From assembly GCA_039105265.1 (NCBI GenBank), contig JAPFFF010000056.1, positions 558,001 through 622,000 on the forward strand: 64,000 nt of DNA. Reading direction: 5' to 3'. The stretch is from Tritrichomonas musculus. Taxonomy: Eukaryota; Parabasalia; Tritrichomonadida; Tritrichomonadidae. A program made the translations under genes and the position numbers. A model generated the notes under the pieces. It was not told the origin of the DNA, did no database searches, and saw only the letters and a list, made by a program, of their open reading frames with translations. This document shows, piece after piece, positions 59,693 to 64,000 of the stretch. Each line of letters begins with the position of its first letter. The first letter of the stretch is position 1.

Positions 59693-61006
59693 TTATTTTG
59701 ATTTCTTTTTTACTTTATTAGCTGGACACAAATATATTTTCTCTTCAACTTCATATTCTGAGTAATATGATTCGTACGAATATTCCAATGAAATTTGATT
59801 TGTCGGAACTTTGTTCTCGATTGAATCAGAAGAACTTTCTGAAGCAAGTTGGACTGAATCAAGAATATTTATTGGAGCAATTAAAATTTCTTCTTCTTTA
59901 ATTTTTTTTGATTCAATTATAAAATTTTTCTTGTCTTTTTGATTGTTATCAAAAAGTTCTGGGTTTGAATCAACTTGTGATTGATTGTTATCAATCTCTG
60001 TTAACTTAAAAGAGCCATATTGTCCTTTTGTTTTATTTTGAATTTTATCAAGAATGATTTTATCTGTAATGTTTTTCCTACGATAATTTAATACATCTTT
60101 TGAATTTATCTGGTAAGAAAATTTTTCTTCAAATCGACGTTGTCTCTCTTCTTCGATCTCTTTCCTTTTTTGGTCACGTTTTTTGAAATGTTTATCAAGA
60201 CTTTTAACATCAAGGACATCAAAGTCTTCTTGATTATCTTTTTTATGTCTAGAATTGGGATCTTTCTTTTCTGTGAAATGGCATTTTTGGGATGAATCTG
60301 GAATAAATTTAGAACGAGATGGTAAAAATGAAGCTGATGAACCTTTTGGATAACTCTTTGTAGTATGATTTCTTATATGAGAGCTATTTGTTTGATTTTT
60401 GTTTGATGAGTGGTGATTTATACTATTTTTTCCTTTGTTCAAAGAACTCACTGTGTTTTCTTGATCATCATCAAATGAATTGTTGTCAAAATTATTATCA
60501 ATATCATGATTAGTATGAAACCTTCGAACTTTCTTCTTCTTTTTAATTTTTCCTGTTTTTTCTTGATTTGAAGGATTGGAATCATTTATTAGTTGGTCCA
60601 TATTCGGTATTTTGAACGGTAATGGTAAAGGTGAGTTTGAGCGATAAGAAAGAATCGTCGCATTTCTATCTGAAGAAAATATAAGAGAACGGTCTCTTAA
60701 TCTTTTTTGTGTAAAAGATTCATATTCGTTTTGTTGTTTCTTCTTCAATGAATTTAATTTTCTTTTAAAAGAATTTTCAAGTTTTGTTCTTTGGTATTGT
60801 CGCTCATTTCTTTCATCAACATCACGAATGGCCATAATTACTTCATCGCAGAAAAGGTTTTTATAATAATCTTCGTATTTATAAAGCCAATTTCGTTCAA
60901 AAAAGTCAATTTCATGGTTATGTCGAGCAATAAGTCCTCGAAGAAGATGTGAAGTTTCTTGATCAAACTGAGAAAGTTTTTCTTTTATTTCATCCGAAAA
61001 ATTCAT
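59693..61006 (-). CDS. Basic, charged coiled-coil protein of unknown function
   Basis: 437 residues. About 1-110 is helical and charged (FDQETSHLLRGLIARHNHEI, FKRKLNSLKKKQQNEYESF). About 120-260 is disordered, with Asn, Ser and Lys runs and a lysine cluster KIKKKKKVRR, a possible nuclear signal. About 265-310 is a second helix (KHFKKRDQKRKEIEEERQRR). The end is acidic and Tyr-rich (SYESYYSEYEVEEK), then basic. No family is recognised. An Initiator (TCATAT) and an AAACTTTTTC motif both lie within 25 bases of the ATG. Confidence 0.65.
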   Translation of the reverse strand: MNFSDEIKEKLSQFDQETSHLLRGLIARHNHEIDFFERNWLYKYEDYYKNLFCDEVIMAIRDVDERNERQYQRTKLENSFKRKLNSLKKKQQNEYESFTQKRLRDRSLIFSSDRNATILSYRSNSPLPLPFKIPNMDQLINDSNPSNQEKTGKIKKKKKVRRFHTNHDIDNNFDNNSFDDDQENTVSSLNKGKNSINHHSSNKNQTNSSHIRNHTTKSYPKGSSASFLPSRSKFIPDSSQKCHFTEKKDPNSRHKKDNQEDFDVLDVKSLDKHFKKRDQKRKEIEEERQRRFEEKFSYQINSKDVLNYRRKNITDKIILDKIQNKTKGQYGSFKLTEIDNNQSQVDSNPELFDNNQKDKKNFIIESKKIKEEEILIAPINILDSVQLASESSSDSIENKVPTNQISLEYSYESYYSEYEVEEKIYLCPANKVKKKSK

Positions 61007-61009
61007 TGA

Positions 61010-61029
61010 ATATGATATTGAAAAAGTTT
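61010..61029 (-). promoter_or_regulatory. Initiator TCATAT next to AAACTTTTTC
   Basis: TCATAT at 61010-61015 lies 3 bases before the ATG at 61006. AAACTTTTTC (61020-61029) lies 13 bases before it. This is the one start where both elements sit close together, about 4 bases apart. Confidence 0.5.
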
Positions 61030-61855
61030 TGAGAAAATAACGATCTTTTTCATTTTTCGTCTACAGTAAATCCCCTCTACCACTGGAATATCAACTACAA
61101 AAAAAATCGCTATATTAAAAAATTTGATTTTATAATATTTTTTCATATATATAAATAAAATATTGCATGATCACATCTTGCTTCTATTATCATCATTTTC
61201 CATAAAATTATAATTCTGTTTTTTTTACAATATATTTTTATTTTATTGAAATAACTTCTGGATATAAGGATATTTAAACAATTCTATATTTAATTTTTAA
61301 TGAGATATTCTCATTTGAAATATGAATAATTCAATTTTTTTTTCAAATAATTCCTTTTTTATTTATTCAAAATAGCAAATATTAATTCAATTATTGTTTT
61401 ATAAATATACAATAATATAAAATTGTTTTTTATTTAATAACATAATATTTTATGTTTAAGAAAATCATAATCAATGATTATATAATATATGATTTATATA
61501 TTACTTATTTATCCAGATATTAGTGTTCATACTATACACTTAATGAAAATTGTATGAAGTTGCTAAGAATTGAAAATCAAATATGTATTCAATTAATTGT
61601 ATAAATTTCACAAAAGAATCGTTATCTTTTTAAAAAAAATTATATAATAAACCGCCTTTATCCATATAAATCAAGGATTTTTACTTTTACAAAAATTAAA
61701 ATATTTATTTTATATTTAAAATCATTTTATTATTTATAAATTATTTTATATATTTATTTGGTTTTAAGGATATTTGAAAATAAAGTATATATATTGGATA
61801 TTATATTATAAATCAATTCAAAAATTCAATATCAATATGTTCAGATTTTAAAAAT
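61030..61855. other. AT-rich divergent spacer
   Basis: Very AT-rich with long A/T stretches. No gene, tRNA or repeat is seen. Confidence 0.45.
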
Positions 61856-61861
61856 TCACAA
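61856..61861 (+). promoter_or_regulatory. Initiator TCACAA for the SLC35B gene
   Basis: TCACAA matches TCAYWW. The predicted start base A is 61858 and the ATG is at 61871, a leader of 13 bases, typical for trichomonads. Confidence 0.55.
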
Positions 61862-61870
61862 TTTTTTTTA

Positions 61871-62989
61871 ATGGAGCAATCACACGAAGAACCAAAATCA
61901 ATCAGTGAACAAGAGAATAACGATGCCCACCTTTTTTGTATTTCGGTATCTACATGGCCAAAATGGTTAGTGATGTTAATTGGGTCTGCAGGAATATTTG
62001 GATCTTTTTTACTTCATGGGATTGCACACGAAGATCTCATCAAAAATTTTAAGCTTACGGAAACTTTCTTTTTAACATTTTTCCAATTTATTGGTTATTC
62101 AGCTTTTTCATTACCAACTTTCTTTAAGATTATATTTCATAAGTATACTCTCAGAGCGCCATTGCATGTTTATTTAATCACTAGTATAGCACTTGGATGT
62201 TCAATGAGCCTCACTAACTTTGCCACGTCTCGATTAAGCTATGCTACTAGTGTTTTATTTAAATCTTCAAAACTTATTCCTGTTATGATAGGAAACATCA
62301 TTTTTCTGAAAAAAAAGCCGAAGCTTACAGAAGCTTTTGCTGTCGTTCTGATTGTTCTTGGTCTTATTGGGGTTTCACTTGGTGATTTTCGTGGCAAAAA
62401 TAAATTTGATATTCCAGGAATTATCGCAATATCATTATCATTAGTTGCAGGAGCAGTAGCATCAAACATGGAAGACAAAGTTATGTCAATTTATGGAGCC
62501 ACTCAAAACGAGTTAATTTCAATGCTTTATACTGTTGGGGCCATATTAATGCTATTTTTAGGACTCGCCACAGGCCAGTTTGCAACTGGAATCGAAAAAG
62601 TTTCAAGCAATCCATCTTCTATCCTCTTTTTGTTTTTATTTGGATTCTTAGGTGCAGCAGGTATTCAGTTTGTTTACCTCATTATGAAAGTGTTTGGATC
62701 TTTAACAACAGTTATGATTACATCAGTTAGAAAAGCGTTAACAGTTGTACTCTCATTTTTAATATTTAAAGATAAGCAATTTACAATTTTGCACGGTATA
62801 TCAATAATGTTAATTACATTTGGAATGTCATTAAGTATGTACGAAAAATTCACCTCAAAGAAAAATGTTAAACCCCTCCAAGAAGATTTTGAATCACTCC
62901 TTGATAATCAAGATAGGACAAATGAAAGCATTGTTAATTTCAATTACGTTTCAGCAAGTTCTTCAAACCAAGAGCTTAATCAACAATAA
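61871..62989 (+). CDS. SLC35B-type nucleotide-sugar / PAPS transporter (UAA family)
   Basis: 372 residues with about ten membrane helices. The UAA/SLC35B pattern is clear: LTNFATSRLSYATSVLFKSS followed by KLIPVMIGNIIF at about 116-140 (family: SL.Y...VIFKCCKLIPVM), LIVLGLIGVSLGD (family: MSLGLIWFTLAD), a GIIAISLSLVAGAVASNMED segment (family: V.LISLALCADAVIGNVQEK) and a last GISIMLITFGMSLSMYEK. This branch includes PAPS transporters B2/B3 and UDP-galactose transporter B1, antiporters of the Golgi or ER that supply lumenal sulfation or glycosylation. SLC35B3 is the closest match by eye. The N-terminal 25 and C-terminal 45 residues are hydrophilic and cytosolic. Confidence 0.85.
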   Translation: MEQSHEEPKSISEQENNDAHLFCISVSTWPKWLVMLIGSAGIFGSFLLHGIAHEDLIKNFKLTETFFLTFFQFIGYSAFSLPTFFKIIFHKYTLRAPLHVYLITSIALGCSMSLTNFATSRLSYATSVLFKSSKLIPVMIGNIIFLKKKPKLTEAFAVVLIVLGLIGVSLGDFRGKNKFDIPGIIAISLSLVAGAVASNMEDKVMSIYGATQNELISMLYTVGAILMLFLGLATGQFATGIEKVSSNPSSILFLFLFGFLGAAGIQFVYLIMKVFGSLTTVMITSVRKALTVVLSFLIFKDKQFTILHGISIMLITFGMSLSMYEKFTSKKNVKPLQEDFESLLDNQDRTNESIVNFNYVSASSSNQELNQQ

Positions 62990-63244
62990 TTTCTTTTTCA
63001 AAAAAGAAAAAATTTGGTTTTAATAAGGTAGAAAGGTCTCCGTATTTTATACTGTTATTCAAATATAATTTTTGTAAGTTATAGATTAGAGTAAATTTCA
63101 TTATTATAATTTTTTTTTTATTTTTAAAATAAGCAATCATCCTATGTTTTTTGGCAATATGCAATTCACTAATCTTTCAGCAATGTTGAAAGTTATGTTC
63201 ATATGAAATATTATTTTCAAATGTTTATTAAAAAAAATTGGCAT
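62990..63244. other. AT-rich spacer
   Basis: No feature seen. Confidence 0.4.
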
Positions 63245-63248
63245 TAAC

Positions 63249-63400
63249 CTTTCAGCAGTTTGGTAAACTACGTCCATTTCACTCAACTTTCAATAGTTTA
63301 TACTAAATTATCGGCCTATAGCGTATGGATCATCTAATAAGGAATATAAAAATAGGTGAACTCTTTTCTGAGAATGCTTATTCAAATGATAAACTTTTTG
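63249..63400 (-). pseudogene. Fragment of an unknown protein, copy 2
   Basis: A diverged copy of the 52549-52782 fragment. On the minus strand it reads FLYSLLDDPYAIGR, a stop, FSINY, a stop, then KLSEMDVVYQTAERLM. AAACTTTTTG (63391-63400) lies beyond the protein-like part in both copies. It is decayed. Confidence 0.4.
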
Positions 63401-63504
63401 ATATAATTTTTTGAATAAAGTATTTCTAAAAATTAAAATATTTTAATTCAAAACCAAAATTTAAATATCTTTCAAAAACAAAAATGACAATGTCAATTTA
63501 TCTC

Positions 63505-63900
63505 ACTTGTTTGCGGAGGTTCTTACACTCTTTACCATGCCACAAACACGAATGACCTCAGCCACTTTGAGCTTGTATTTTCATATAAAGGCCACAAAAA
63601 AACCATATTTCTGAATATAAATGGTTCCAAACCAGATGCAATTCTTTGTGGCTATTTGAATCACTAATCACAACAATTAAATCCAAATTCCTCCCAAATT
63701 GTGAAAAAGTGGTTAGTGTTACCTGTTTAAAAGAATCTATTTTTGAGTTCAATTCAACAGGAAAAGACTGGCATAGAAATTGCTGACATATTGGGAAAGA
63801 GCGACCATTTCCTGGCAATCTCTAAAGAAGGATGCGCCAATGCATGCAGAGCAAATCATTTGGGCCAGCTTATAATTGAGAAAAATAAAAGAGAAACTTA
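63505..63900 (+). pseudogene. Decayed gene of unknown family at the window end
   Basis: Two protein-like blocks in different plus frames. One is about 63507-63665 (CGGSYTLYHATNTNDLSHFE, LVFSYKGHKKTIFLNINGSK, PDAILCGYLNH). The other is about 63765-63900 (KTGIEIADILGKSDHFLAIS, KEGCANACRANHLGQLIIEK, ending NKRET and TAA). The second block has a helix-turn-helix feel, but no family is recognised. At least one frameshift and a stop lie between them. Confidence 0.4.
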
Positions 63901-64000
63901 AAATTTGAAATAATTGCATAACTAAACAAATACAAAATCACATATTCGCTTGCAGGTTTTCAGTTTTTCTTGTTTCTCACATCAGAAAGTGAATTATCGC

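Noticed and set aside
1-64000. CRISPR arrays, rRNA genes, retroelements and large capsid-bearing elements
   Set aside because: No regular spacer array, no rRNA signature, and no reverse transcriptase, integrase, capsid or polymerase text was found on either strand.

Overview
The window looks like nuclear DNA of a trichomonad parabasalid, most likely Tritrichomonas or a close relative. The sequence is very AT-rich, the genes appear intronless, and coding strands alternate gene by gene. Several families are ones trichomonads carry in large numbers: a kinase-like Sel1-repeat protein, a CAMK-type kinase, Myb-like factors, a SecA/ankyrin protein, an ecto-5'-nucleotidase and a caspase-fold protein. 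Starts of several genes carry the trichomonad Initiator (TCAYWW) 4-33 bases before the ATG. The species is inferred from gene content and base composition, not measured.

Layout. 1-7.2 kb: the tail of an unknown gene, 2 kb of empty AT-rich DNA, a two-enzyme fusion (YjjX-type NTP phosphatase plus UDP-GlcNAc pyrophosphorylase), a Sel1-repeat pseudokinase, a decayed MSH4-like fragment and tRNA-Ala. 7.6-23 kb: a compact run of host genes: a coiled-coil protein, a TRAPPC9/Trs120-like tether subunit, an SGF29-like SAGA reader, a UBA-UAS-UBX Cdc48 adaptor, a Myb pseudogene, a serpin whose reactive loop is about 190 residues long, a large helical (HEAT-like) protein and a small unknown protein. 23.7-29.2 kb: two type I surface proteins (one an ecto-5'-nucleotidase) and a lipid-anchored caspase-fold protein without its catalytic residues. 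29.5-38.1 kb: two pseudogenes, one an 8-kb coiled-coil/ankyrin/SecA gene broken into at least ten pieces. 38-41.4 kb: AT-rich DNA with inverted-repeat elements, a Frag1/DRAM-like membrane protein and a GC-rich foldable element ending in 28 A. 41.4-49.6 kb: one 2710-residue USP-type deubiquitinase with an internal 30-bp tandem repeat. 49.8-52.3 kb: a 2.5-kb transposon-like element with 13-bp inverted ends and an 8-bp target duplication, holding a 135-bp tandem array. 53.4-64 kb: a CAMK-type kinase, tRNA-Val, a bacterial-looking tannase-fold hydrolase with a PKD-like tail, two uncharacterised proteins, an SLC35B-type nucleotide-sugar/PAPS transporter, and decayed fragments.

How the genes relate. 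There are no operons. Most genes are single transcription units, and the intact ones cover ordinary cell biology: amino-sugar nucleotide supply (the fusion enzyme, perhaps feeding Golgi glycosylation together with the transporter), vesicle tethering, ubiquitin/Cdc48 handling, chromatin reading and surface purine salvage. The most unusual items are the fused UAP enzyme, the serpin with the giant loop, the dead caspase-fold protein, the structured poly-A element, the 2.5-kb transposon, and a second promoter-like motif (AAACTTTTTC) found mainly at genes that lack an Initiator.
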